From Bradyrhizobium paxllaeri (GTDB taxonomy: Bacteria; Pseudomonadota; Alphaproteobacteria; Rhizobiales; Xanthobacteraceae), in NCBI RefSeq assembly GCF_001693515.2, contig NZ_CP042968.1:4340001-4404000 (forward strand): DNA of 64,000 nt, read 5' to 3'. Made by a program: the position numbers and the translations under genes. Shown here in pieces: positions 1 to 7,187 of this stretch (position 1 is the stretch's first letter; each line of letters starts with the position of its first letter). Below the pieces are notes generated by a model that saw nothing but the letters and a program-made list of their open reading frames with translations, did no database searches and had not been told where the DNA came from.

Positions 1-767
1 ATCGACACCGGCACCGCGGGATTATTGCCGAGATGCAGCACGGCGATCGTGACGATGAAAGCCAGATAGAACCAGTTGGCGACGAAGATATGCGGTTCTT
101 TTCGCTTGATGATGGTCCCCAGGAAGACCAGCAGATAGACCACCCAGACGATCGTCAGCCACAGATCGGCGTACCATTCGGGCTCGGCATATTCCTTCGA
201 CTGGGTCACGCCGAGCAGATAGCCGGTGCCGGCGACGAGAATGAAATAATTGTAGCCGATGACGACGAACCAGGGGGCGAGATCGCCGGCCAGGCGCACG
301 CGGCAGGTCTTCTGCACGACATAGAGCGAGCTCGCGATCAGCACGTTGCCGCCGAAGGCGAAGATGACGGCCGACGTATGTAGCGGCCGCAGGCGGCCGA
401 AGCTGGTCCATGGCAGATCGAAATTGAGCGAAGGCCATGCGAGCTGGGACGCGATCAATAGCCCGATTGCAAATCCCGCGATGCCCCAGATCACCGACAT
501 CACCGCCGAGAACTTGATCGGGCCCATGTTGTAGTTGGGCCGGCCGTTGATTTCCTGCGGCGGCAGCGACGGGCGGGCAAAATACCGGTTGCCGATCGCA
601 ATGACCGCCCAAAGGCTGGCGGCGGACGACAGCGCGGCATGGAATGCAAACGCCGTGTCCTGCGCCATGGCCACGGCGAGCAAGCACAAGAACGCGGTTA
701 GCGAAAAGACCGTGATCAGACCGGCCTCGCCAAGCGTCATCGATTTTGCGGTTGAAGATGGGTTCAT
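1..767 (-). CDS. ccoN: cbb3-type cytochrome c oxidase subunit I (CcoN/FixN), N-terminal part
   Basis: Catalytic subunit of the high-affinity cbb3 terminal oxidase in the inner membrane, used for respiration at low oxygen. About 255 residues are present and the gene runs off the left edge with no stop. The reverse-strand frame shows several hydrophobic segments and typical FixN stretches such as [16 protein letters not shown], with the conserved histidine, and a following [10 protein letters not shown] segment. The ATG at 765-767 lies about 25 nt after the transcription start predicted from the perfect FixK box at 827-840. The ccoO, ccoQ and ccoP genes should follow outside the window. The family is clear; only the C-terminal half is unseen. 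Confidence 0.93.
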   Translation of the reverse strand, partial: MNPSSTAKSMTLGEAGLITVFSLTAFLCLLAVAMAQDTAFAFHAALSSAASLWAVIAIGNRYFARPSLPPQEINGRPNYNMGPIKFSAVMSVIWGIAGFAIGLLIASQLAWPSLNFDLPWTSFGRLRPLHTSAVIFAFGGNVLIASSLYVVQKTCRVRLAGDLAPWFVVIGYNYFILVAGTGYLLGVTQSKEYAEPEWYADLWLTIVWVVYLLVFLGTIIKRKEPHIFVANWFYLAFIVTIAVLHLGNNPAVPVS

Positions 768-826
768 GAGCTAGCTTCTCTTCTGCGGATGCCGGCTCCA
801 CTGATCACAGCCTCGCGACCGGGAAA

Positions 827-840
827 TTGATCGAAGTCAA
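827..840 (-). promoter_or_regulatory. FixK/FNR box upstream of ccoN
   Basis: TTGATCGAAGTCAA matches the TTGA-N6-TCAA consensus exactly. Its centre is about 66 bp before the ccoN ATG, which fits an activator site at -41.5 and a 5' leader of about 25 nt. Confidence 0.85.
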
Positions 841-1186
841 TTTTCGTGAGGTTTTGCGCAGTTCGAGGAGATGCTGGTTGGCTAAGAGTGAATTCAGCAA
901 CAGGACGGGCCAATCGGCGGATAAGCCTGCGTTGCGTTAGCGCGTTCTCGAGATACATCGGCCTTGCTCAGGCGTCGCTTCGCGACGGAAGCAGCCCGTT
1001 CAGTCGAAAGTTCGCAAAGTTCTGGGTGCGCAATGCCTTTCCGTTCCGACGGACATGCGAACCTGGCGGCCATTGACCGCCATTGGCGACCAATCGCGGC
1101 GGTCAATCCTCTCGTATGGGCGTTCATGATTGTCACAAGGACCTTGATGATCACGCGCGACCAAGGCGCAAGGCCGCGCCCTACCC
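841..1186. other. Intergenic stretch without a convincing gene
   Basis: Open frames here lack ribosome-binding sites and recognisable protein features. The notable content is a strong nested inverted repeat at 1072-1107, with an orphan FixK box just to its right at 1187-1200. Confidence 0.5.
1072..1107. other. Nested inverted repeat (stable hairpin)
   Basis: Arms ATTGACCGCC (1072-1081) and GGCGGTCAAT (1098-1107) are perfect complements. Inside them ATTGG and CCAAT pair around CGA. The result is a stem of about 15 bp with one 3-nt bulge. No U-tract follows on either strand, so it is not a simple terminator. Confidence 0.6.
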
Positions 1187-1200
1187 TTGACGTGAATCAA
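1187..1200. promoter_or_regulatory. Orphan FixK/FNR box
   Basis: TTGACGTGAATCAA is a perfect TTGA-N6-TCAA site. The nearest gene start it could serve (ccoN, leftward) is 420 bp away, and no plus-strand gene follows. A leftward transcript would begin near 1152 and include the 1072-1107 hairpin. Confidence 0.6.
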
Positions 1201-1259
1201 GCGAAATCGGCAGCCTTGCTGGATCGCGCCCTTCCGGCGCAGGCATGGGATCGCCGCTA

Positions 1260-1400
1260 TCAGAACGCGCGGCGCTTCGCGGCAGAGGAATCGGCCGATT
1301 GTTTCGGGCGGGTTTGCAGATCACCCCAGAACAGCACCCCGGCAAACAGCACGAACATTGTGACGACGAAGACGGTAACGAGCAACGAATCGGTTGGCAT
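1260..1400 (-). CDS. 46-residue single-pass membrane protein, function unknown
   Basis: The frame opens with ATG at 1398-1400 after an AGGAG ribosome-binding site and ends with TGA at 1260-1262. The product has a short N-terminus (MPTDS), one hydrophobic helix from about residue 6 to 25, and a basic, serine/alanine-rich tail ending KRRAF. This resembles the size and layout of small accessory subunits of respiratory complexes, but I do not recognise a family. A perfect FixK box at 1454-1467 predicts a transcript start about 19 nt before the ATG, which strongly supports a real low-oxygen gene. It lies between the FNR-type regulator and ccoN. Confidence 0.7.
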   Translation of the reverse strand: MPTDSLLVTVFVVTMFVLFAGVLFWGDLQTRPKQSADSSAAKRRAF

Positions 1401-1453
1401 GCGGCTGATCTCCTGCGATGAAGACAGCATGCACGCGGGCCTCCATCGCGGCT

Positions 1454-1467
1454 TTGACCAGGATCAA
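1454..1467 (-). promoter_or_regulatory. FixK/FNR box upstream of the 46-residue membrane protein
   Basis: TTGACCAGGATCAA is a perfect site centred about 60 bp before the ATG at 1400. The spacing matches that of the other boxes in this island. Confidence 0.78.
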
Positions 1468-1493
1468 ATCCACTGCGATTTACGCGGGATTTC

Positions 1494-2207
1494 TTATGCC
1501 GCTGCCATGGCTGCAGCCCGGCTCGGGTCCAACAGACGGACGCCACCCGCGACGATGATGAGCATCTTCTCGCGCTCGAACCGGGTGAGCGTCCGGCTTA
1601 CGGTTTCGATCGTCAACCCCAGATAATCCGCGATATCCTGCCGGCTCATCGGCAGCGCAATGGTCTGCCGTTCGTCGCCGATATGGGCCAGGCGCTTCCG
1701 CCAGCCGACCAGGAAGGACGCAACCTTCTCCTCCGCGGTGCGCCGGCCCAACAGCAGCATCTGCTCCTGCGCCAGCATCAGTTCCCGCGCCGCGAACGCG
1801 TTGATCCGAAGCAGAAAGTGCGGCCTCTGCTCGATGAAGTGCGCGAACGCCTCCCTGGAGAAGCGGCATACGGTGAGGGAGTCGACTGCATCCGCCGAGA
1901 AGCTGTAGCGATCGGTAGGTGCCATGCCGAGAAAGTCGCCCGGCAGCGCGAAGCCGACGACCTGACGCCGCCCATCCGGCAACAGCTTGTACAGACGCGC
2001 GACGCCTGCCGTCACATTGTGAACCGAATGCGCGAGCTGACCCGCCGTGAACAGCGCTTCGTTCGGAGCGAGATGAACGTGGCGGGCGATCCGCTCGAAC
2101 TCGGCAAGGTCGGCCTGGTCAAGCGCGCCGCAGATGCTGAACGAGCGCACGGTGCAGGCCGAACAGCGGCCGAAACTGGTACGATTTGGCGAGATGGTTC
2201 GTATCAT
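1494..2207 (-). CDS. FNR-type Crp/Fnr transcriptional regulator (FnrN/FixK1-like)
   Basis: A 237-residue regulator. The N-terminus has Cys15, Cys18 and Cys26 (C-X2-C-X7-C), and Cys114 lies in SLTVCRFS. This is the four-cysteine set that holds the oxygen-labile 4Fe-4S cluster of FNR. A cyclic-nucleotide-binding fold fills the middle, and a helix-turn-helix with DYLGLTIETVSRTLTRF lies near the C-terminus. It should therefore sense oxygen directly, unlike the cysteine-poor FixK at 27804. A shared box at 2308-2321 could let FixK or FNR act on it as well as on the divergent cytochrome gene. Confidence 0.9.
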   Translation of the reverse strand: MIRTISPNRTSFGRCSACTVRSFSICGALDQADLAEFERIARHVHLAPNEALFTAGQLAHSVHNVTAGVARLYKLLPDGRRQVVGFALPGDFLGMAPTDRYSFSADAVDSLTVCRFSREAFAHFIEQRPHFLLRINAFAARELMLAQEQMLLLGRRTAEEKVASFLVGWRKRLAHIGDERQTIALPMSRQDIADYLGLTIETVSRTLTRFEREKMLIIVAGGVRLLDPSRAAAMAAA

Positions 2208-2307
2208 TGCCGCTGTCCGTTCAAGCGCCGGATTGACGCCCCCCGATCATGGCCGCGCTCAGGACCTCGGAGATATAGTTCATTGTAGCTGATACAGCGT
2301 GCGCTGG

Positions 2308-2321
2308 TTGATCCAGGTCAA
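2308..2321. promoter_or_regulatory. FixK/FNR box between the fnr-type gene and the cytochrome c gene
   Basis: TTGATCCAGGTCAA is a perfect site. On the plus strand the predicted start near 2356 gives a 33-nt leader for the cytochrome gene. On the minus strand it could also influence the regulator, about 100 bp away. Confidence 0.82.
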
Positions 2322-2388
2322 ATTCGCCGACGATTAAACCTTCACAATAGGAATCGGCTGGAGATTCACACTAAAGGTTGGAACTGCG

Positions 2389-2706
2389 ATGATCGGACGA
2401 ATCCTGATGCCACTGGCGTTCACGTTGATCCCGCTGGTGCCGGCAGCGGCCGCTTCGCCTCAGGAGCAGCGCGGCAAGACCTTCGCGCTGAACAATTGCG
2501 CGCGCTGCCATTCGATCGACAAGGTCTCGCCGAGCCCGCTCAAGATCGCGCCGCCCTTCCGGACGCTGCATAAGCGCTACCCCGTCGAATCGCTGAGCGA
2601 AGCGCTGGCTGAAGGTATTCAGACTGGCCACCCAACCATGCCAGAGTTTCAGCTCGATCCGGACCAGATTGGCGACCTGCTGGCGTATCTGAAGACGCTC
2701 GAATAG
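2389..2706 (+). CDS. Small secreted c-type cytochrome
   Basis: A 105-residue periplasmic cytochrome c. A signal peptide covers about residues 1-22 (MIGRILMPLAFTLIPLVPAAAA). The haem motif CARCH is at 37-41, and the likely axial methionine is in HPTMPEF near residue 84. The fold is that of small class I cytochromes that deliver electrons to an oxidase or reductase. With a perfect FixK box upstream and ccoN close by, an electron-carrier role in microaerobic respiration is likely, though the partner cannot be told from sequence alone. Confidence 0.88.
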   Translation: MIGRILMPLAFTLIPLVPAAAASPQEQRGKTFALNNCARCHSIDKVSPSPLKIAPPFRTLHKRYPVESLSEALAEGIQTGHPTMPEFQLDPDQIGDLLAYLKTLE

Positions 2707-2728
2707 ACTGGCTTCGCCCTCGGGATGT

Positions 2729-2752
2729 GCGAGCGAGCAACGCCTCGCTCGC
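2729..2752. terminator. Inverted repeat between convergent genes
   Basis: GCGAGCGAG (2729-2737) and CTCGCTCGC (2744-2752) form a perfect 9-bp stem with a CAACGC loop. It lies between the cytochrome stop and the mlaD-like stop. No U-tract is present, so termination efficiency is uncertain. Confidence 0.5.
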
Positions 2753-3856
2753 CTAGTTCACCTGCACCGTCCACGCGATCATGTCTTTCGCAATCCGGCC
2801 GAACGCTGCGCTGAACGCAGCAACGGCTTCGGGTGGGGTGACGGAAGCAAACGTCTCGCTTTGCTCGAACAGCCGCGAGGCGATGACCTTGCCGTTCTTG
2901 TCGACGATCCTCGCCGACAATCCGATCTCGGCGGCCGGCCCCTGTTCGACGGCGATACGGAACCGCCTGACGTCGATCAGCAACTGGAATTCGGTCTGCG
3001 CGACGTCGGCCATGCGCAACGGTGCATGCGCGATGTCATAGTTCTCAAAGCTTTCGATCAACCGCGCCTGGATCAGTTTCGGCAGCGCATCGGCCCACAT
3101 CGCTTCCGCGAAGCCGGGATATTCCTGCGCCGGCGAGAACAGAAAGCGTTGCGTCTCCAGCATCGCAACTGCCGTCGGCTCCGGGATAGCCCATTGCACA
3201 TTGATGACCTTGCTCGCCGGTCCCGTATTCTGCAGCGCGGCGAGGTCATAGGTGATCTTCGGCGGCGGACTGGTGACCCCGGTCATCCGTTCGAGGCCGG
3301 CGACAATGCCGTCGAGCTTGCCGGTGTTGCGCGCCAGCCCTTCGGAAAACACCTTGAAATTCGAGATCGTGTCTTTCAACGCCTCTGAATTCTCCGACAG
3401 CACGCTATCCACCTTGCGAAGCGCGTCGCGCGCGGCCTGGGTCATGCCCTGCCCTGCGCCCGGCTCAGCGACCAACGTCGGCACCTTGCCGCCCTGCGCG
3501 ACCTGCGTACCGCCTTCGAGTGCGATCACGGGCACGCCAGTCAACCCCTGGAACTCGAGGCCGACCCTTGTGTCGGCGTGGACCGGCGTCGTCGAAACGA
3601 CCGAGATGGTGGCATTGACGCCGCGCGGATTGCCGGGGGCAAGCCCGAGTTCCGTCACCTCACCGACCCGAATGCCATTGAACAGCACCGCCGCACCGAC
3701 GAGGAGGCCTGGAACGGATCCCTCGAACTGCACGCGATAGCTGGAACGTGGGCCAAGCCCACCCGTATTCTGCAGCCAATAGACGAAGCCGAACACGGCC
3801 ATGATAGCCGCCATCACAAAAGCACCGACAATGACGAAGGGAGCGCGGGTTTCCAT
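2753..3856 (-). CDS. mlaD: MCE-family lipid-transport protein fused to a PqiC-like auxiliary domain
   Basis: A 367-residue periplasmic component of an MCE lipid transporter. It begins at the METRAPF methionine, which is anchored by one N-terminal membrane helix (about 6-27). A MlaD/MCE beta-barrel domain follows (SYRVQFEGSVPGLLVGAAVLFNGI region), then a helical stretch. The last ~165 residues, from TYDLAAL onward, look like the ABC-transport auxiliary lipoprotein domain (PqiC/DUF330), usually encoded as a separate outer-membrane lipoprotein. It is the last gene of the operon, 4 nt after the ATPase. The fusion could let one protein reach across the periplasm. Confidence 0.85.
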   Translation of the reverse strand: METRAPFVIVGAFVMAAIMAVFGFVYWLQNTGGLGPRSSYRVQFEGSVPGLLVGAAVLFNGIRVGEVTELGLAPGNPRGVNATISVVSTTPVHADTRVGLEFQGLTGVPVIALEGGTQVAQGGKVPTLVAEPGAGQGMTQAARDALRKVDSVLSENSEALKDTISNFKVFSEGLARNTGKLDGIVAGLERMTGVTSPPPKITYDLAALQNTGPASKVINVQWAIPEPTAVAMLETQRFLFSPAQEYPGFAEAMWADALPKLIQARLIESFENYDIAHAPLRMADVAQTEFQLLIDVRRFRIAVEQGPAAEIGLSARIVDKNGKVIASRLFEQSETFASVTPPEAVAAFSAAFGRIAKDMIAWTVQVN

Positions 3857-3860
3857 CTGT

Positions 3861-4634
3861 TTAACTCGCTCTGGGCTGCAGCATCTGCGAGCGCTTGCCA
3901 TGGAAATAGGCCCGCACCCAGGGATGCTCGGATTGAAGGAGTTCGTGCATCGGCCCGATGGCGACGATCTTGCCGTCGGCCAGCGCCGCGACGCGGTCGC
4001 AGACGGTATTGAGGCTGGCGAGATCATGGGTCACCATGAACACCGTCAGTCCCAGTGTTTTCTGCAATGTCTTGATCAGCGCGTCGAAATCGCCGGCGGC
4101 GATCGGGTCGAGCCCCGAAGTCGGTTCGTCGAGAAACACGATCGCCGGATCAAGCGCGAGCGCGCGCGCCAGCGCCACGCGCTTGGTCATGCCGCCGGAC
4201 AGCTCGGACGGAAACTTGTCGCCGTCCTCCGGCTTGAGCCCGACCATTTCGAGTTTGACGGTGGCGATCTCGTCCATCAGGCTTTCCGAGAGCACAAGGT
4301 TTTCGCGCAACGGAAACTGGATGTTCTGCCTTACTGTGAGCGATGAGAACAGCGCGCCCTGCTGGAACAGGATACCCCATCGCCCGGCCGCGCTCGGCGT
4401 GGCGCGATCATGATTGATCGGCGCCCCCATCACCTCGATTTCGCCGCCCTGGCGCGGGATCAGCCCGATGATCGTTCGCATCAGCACCGACTTGCCGCCG
4501 CCGGAAGCGCCGACCAGGCCGAGGATCTCCCCCCGCCGCACATCGAGCGCAAGGTGATCGATGACGACATGGCGGCGGAAGCCGACCACGAGATCGCGCA
4601 CACGGATAGCAAACTGACCTGACGTGCCCTGCAT
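3861..4634 (-). CDS. mlaF: MCE/Mla transporter ATP-binding protein
   Basis: A 257-residue cytoplasmic ATPase powering phospholipid or lipid movement between membranes. Walker A is GASGGGKS, the signature LSGGMTKRVALARAL, and Walker B VFLDEPTSGLDP. The FIVTHDL-type switch appears as MVTHDLASL. The length is normal for MlaF. The start ATG directly abuts the stop of the permease gene, so the two are translationally linked. It belongs to the leftward operon read from the FixK box at 5829-5842. Confidence 0.93.
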   Translation of the reverse strand: MQGTSGQFAIRVRDLVVGFRRHVVIDHLALDVRRGEILGLVGASGGGKSVLMRTIIGLIPRQGGEIEVMGAPINHDRATPSAAGRWGILFQQGALFSSLTVRQNIQFPLRENLVLSESLMDEIATVKLEMVGLKPEDGDKFPSELSGGMTKRVALARALALDPAIVFLDEPTSGLDPIAAGDFDALIKTLQKTLGLTVFMVTHDLASLNTVCDRVAALADGKIVAIGPMHELLQSEHPWVRAYFHGKRSQMLQPRAS

Positions 4635-5771
4635 CTACATTCCAATCGATGCGAAGAACACCGCGAACAGCCCGTCGAGCACGATCACCAGGAAGATCGA
4701 CTTGACGACCGAGGTGGTGGTCTGTTTGCCGAGCGACTCTGCACTGCCCTTCACCCGCAGGCCTTCGCTGCAGGCGACGATGCCGATTACCAGCGCCATG
4801 AACGGCGCCTTGATGATGCCGACCTCGAAATGGGTAACGGAGACGGCGTCGTGCAATCGCGCAAGGAAGATCGACGGCCCCATGCCGCCGTAGAACCAGG
4901 CCACGAGCCCGCCCCCGTAAAGCGCCGCCATCGCGCCGATGAAACTCAGGATTGGCAAGGCGAAAACCAGCGCCAGAACCCGCGGCAGCATCAAAACCTC
5001 GATCGGGTCGAGGCCCATGGTCGAGAGCGCGTCGATCTCCTCGCGCATCTTCATCGAACCGAGTTCGGCGGTGTAGGCGCTACCGGAGCGCCCGGCGACC
5101 ATGATGGCGACGATCAGCACGCCAAGCTCGCGCAGCACCAGAATGCCGACCATGTCGACGACGTAGGAATCCGCACCGAATTTGCGAAAATGGAAGATGC
5201 CCTGCTGGGCAATGATGGCGCCGATCAAGAAGGTGATCAGGACGACGATGGGAATCGCCTGCCAGCCGACGCGGTAGAGCTGGTAGGTCAGGGATGTCAG
5301 CCGCAACGACCATGGCCGGCGCAGGATGCCCACGAGAGCCATGCATAGCGAGCCCAGCATCTGCAGGAATGCGGCGACGTCTTCGCTCGCACCAATGGTG
5401 GCGCGGCCGATGCCATCAAGCTTCGCCACGACCGGATTGCGTGCCGGGACCGGGTCAGGCGTTCGACGATTGACCTGACGAACCTCGTCGATCAAGCCGC
5501 TGTATCTATCGTCCATACCGATGACATCGGCGCGATGACCGGCAGACGTGACGCGCCGCGACATCTTTTCCAGCAACCAGGCGCCGAGCGTATCGAGTTC
5601 GCGCACGCCGGTCATATCAACCCTGAGCGCAGCGGCCCGGTCGAGTTGCGGCACGACGTCGCTGGAAATTCGTTCGAGTGTCGCCGCATTTGCAGCCGTC
5701 CACGAGCCGGCTGGATGCAGTTCGAGCGCATCGCCCGATGACGTGGCTGTGAGCACAGGTGCGACCGCCAA
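4635..5771 (-). CDS. mlaE: STAS-domain/MlaE permease fusion
   Basis: The inner-membrane permease of the MCE transporter. An N-terminal STAS domain (about 100 residues, including LRVDMTGVRELDTLGAWLLEKM) precedes the MlaE domain with its conserved LRELGVLIVAIMVAGRSGSAYTAELG stretch, split across the membrane helices, and an IDALSTMGLDP segment. In E. coli the STAS protein MlaB is separate; here it is fused. An upstream ATG at 5936 is in frame, but it would place two FixK boxes inside the coding region. The TTG at 5771 (with GGGAA upstream) or the GTG at 5756 fits the predicted transcript start near 5794 better. The exact start is uncertain. Confidence 0.82.
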   Translation of the reverse strand: MAVAPVLTATSSGDALELHPAGSWTAANAATLERISSDVVPQLDRAAALRVDMTGVRELDTLGAWLLEKMSRRVTSAGHRADVIGMDDRYSGLIDEVRQVNRRTPDPVPARNPVVAKLDGIGRATIGASEDVAAFLQMLGSLCMALVGILRRPWSLRLTSLTYQLYRVGWQAIPIVVLITFLIGAIIAQQGIFHFRKFGADSYVVDMVGILVLRELGVLIVAIMVAGRSGSAYTAELGSMKMREEIDALSTMGLDPIEVLMLPRVLALVFALPILSFIGAMAALYGGGLVAWFYGGMGPSIFLARLHDAVSVTHFEVGIIKAPFMALVIGIVACSEGLRVKGSAESLGKQTTTSVVKSIFLVIVLDGLFAVFFASIGM

Positions 5772-5828
5772 GATGATGTTCCCGAAACTGTTTGCTTCCT
5801 TTTTGTAGATCGCGAGCGCGCAGCCATA

Positions 5829-5842
5829 TTGACCTGCCTCAA
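5829..5842 (-). promoter_or_regulatory. FixK/FNR box for the Mla operon
   Basis: TTGACCTGCCTCAA matches TTGA-N6-TCAA. Read leftward it predicts transcription from about 5794, just before the likely TTG start of the STAS-permease gene. Confidence 0.7.
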
Positions 5843-5870
5843 GGCACCGGATGCGACATGAGGATCGCGG

Positions 5871-5884
5871 TTGACCCAAATCAA
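5871..5884 (+). promoter_or_regulatory. FixK/FNR box for the rightward operon at 5942
   Basis: TTGACCCAAATCAA is a perfect site. The predicted start near 5919 gives a 23-nt leader before the ATG at 5942. It lies 28 bp from the leftward box, so the divergent promoters are separate but adjacent. Confidence 0.82.
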
Positions 5885-5941
5885 ATGCCGCTATCGTCGT
5901 CTCATCTAGGATTTGGCAGTCAAAGATAGCGAGCAAGCGCG

Positions 5942-6217
5942 ATGTTCAAATCAGGCAGTTTTGGTGACGAGCTATTAACGCTCAAGGACGAGATGTCGCG
6001 CTTCCTGAATATGCCTGCCGACGACATGCTCGGTGCCGCGAAAGGCCACGTCGAAGCGCTGGGCGAACAGCTCAAGGACTTGCTGAGCGAATTTGGCGAG
6101 ACCCTGAGCGAGGGAGAAGAGCACATCGAGACGCTGATCGCGGAGCGGCCGATTGCGGCGCTGGCATCCGCCTTCGCGCTCGGCCTCGTGACCGGCTTCA
6201 TGCTGAGGAGACATTGA
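5942..6217 (+). CDS. Small tail-anchored membrane protein, YqjD/ElaB (DUF883)-like
   Basis: A 91-residue protein. The first ~65 residues are a charged amphipathic helix (LKDEMSRFL, VEALGEQLKDLLSEF). They are followed by one C-terminal membrane helix, ALASAFALGLVTGFML, ending RRH. This layout is that of the DUF883/YqjD family, stress-induced inner-membrane proteins reported to bind ribosomes in E. coli. The next gene is YqjE-like, which is also the E. coli order. It is the first gene of a FixK-box operon that runs through the P-type ATPase. Assignment is by layout and neighbour rather than by a strong motif. Confidence 0.7.
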   Translation: MFKSGSFGDELLTLKDEMSRFLNMPADDMLGAAKGHVEALGEQLKDLLSEFGETLSEGEEHIETLIAERPIAALASAFALGLVTGFMLRRH

Positions 6218-6218
6218 C

Positions 6219-6710
6219 GTGAACAGCGAGAACATCGTCAAGCAGTTGCGTGCGCTCTGGCGTACCGATCGCATCATTGCGGAAATCCGGATGCGGCACA
6301 TGCTGGTCGGGCTCGGTCTGCGGGCGTTTGCAGCGCTGATCGCGGCCTTCGGCCTGTTGATGCTGGAGCTGTCGGCCTACTTCGCGCTGGTGCAGATCTG
6401 GAGCGCGATTTCCGCGGCCGCGATTCTCGGTCTCATCAATTTCGTGATCGCGGCCGTCTTGTTCGTGGTCGGCGGAAGGCCGCCGGCAGGCCGCGAACTC
6501 GAGCTGGCCACCGAAATTCACGGCTCGGCAGTCGAGGCGTTGCAGAACGAGGCCCGCGCACTGCAATCGCAATTCACCGGCATGATGCACCATCCCCTGA
6601 AAAGCGTGCTGCCGACGGTGCTGGTGCCGCTGATCGCGATCATCGCCAGGAGCCTGAGGAAATCCAGGGCAAGCGCCCCTGCTGCGAAAGCCACGGCAGA
6701 GTCGAGCTGA
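6219..6710 (+). CDS. YqjE/holin-like inner-membrane protein
   Basis: A 163-residue protein with a GTG start whose ribosome-binding site (GAGGAG, 6205-6210) lies in the end of the preceding gene. Two long hydrophobic helices sit near residues 30-58 and 62-85 and a third near 125-143. The tail is basic and alanine-rich. The pattern fits the YqjE / phage-holin superfamily III group that is paired with YqjD-like proteins. The one-base gap indicates co-translation. Its function is not established; a stress-related envelope role is an inference from the pairing and the FixK box. Confidence 0.65.
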   Translation: MNSENIVKQLRALWRTDRIIAEIRMRHMLVGLGLRAFAALIAAFGLLMLELSAYFALVQIWSAISAAAILGLINFVIAAVLFVVGGRPPAGRELELATEIHGSAVEALQNEARALQSQFTGMMHHPLKSVLPTVLVPLIAIIARSLRKSRASAPAAKATAESS

Positions 6711-6759
6711 CCACGGCGGCGTTCACCCCTCATGTCAGAGAACCAAGGAGCCATCCGAG

Positions 6760-7185
6760 ATGTCCAAGACGAGATCCAAGTCCCAGCCGAAGCCGATCCT
6801 GAACGCTTCCTTGCCGCCGCAGTTCCGGCAATTCCGTCTGGCGCTGGCTCGCGAGCCCGGACACCCCGAAGGCGACGCAGATGTGGCTTATATCATCGTG
6901 GCACCGCTGGATTCGGAGGATCGCATCGATGCGGGACTGTGGCGCGAGCACCGCGACGCCTGCCGGGTCGTGCGCCAGCGCCCGGACCAGCGGGACAAGC
7001 ATGGCCACCTCGTTCACCGCCCCGGCGGCGGCTGGGCATTCCACTATGACGACAGCGAAACCAGTTTGCCTGACGAAGTCGGCTATCACTTCGCGGACGA
7101 GCGCTTCGTCGTCGGCGAATATGTCTCTCTCAACGAAGGTGGCAAGATGCACATCTATCGGGTGACAACGATATCGTATCTCTGA
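6760..7185 (+). CDS. Conserved hypothetical protein upstream of a P-type ATPase
   Basis: A 141-residue soluble, charged protein with no signal peptide or membrane helix. Recognisable features are an N-terminal basic tail, a central AYIIVAPLDSEDRIDAGLWREHRDACRVVR segment in pieces (acidic and histidine-rich), and a C-terminal GKMHIYRVTTISYL strand-like end. I do not recognise the family. It ends 2 nt before the P-type ATPase, so a linked regulatory or accessory role for that pump is possible. Other parts of the operon are FixK-box controlled. Confidence 0.6.
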   Translation: MSKTRSKSQPKPILNASLPPQFRQFRLALAREPGHPEGDADVAYIIVAPLDSEDRIDAGLWREHRDACRVVRQRPDQRDKHGHLVHRPGGGWAFHYDDSETSLPDEVGYHFADERFVVGEYVSLNEGGKMHIYRVTTISYL

Positions 7186-7187
7186 CG

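Noticed and set aside
5772..5936. Earlier ATG for the STAS-permease at 5936
   Set aside because: It would include both FixK boxes in the coding region and overlap the divergent operon's promoter.
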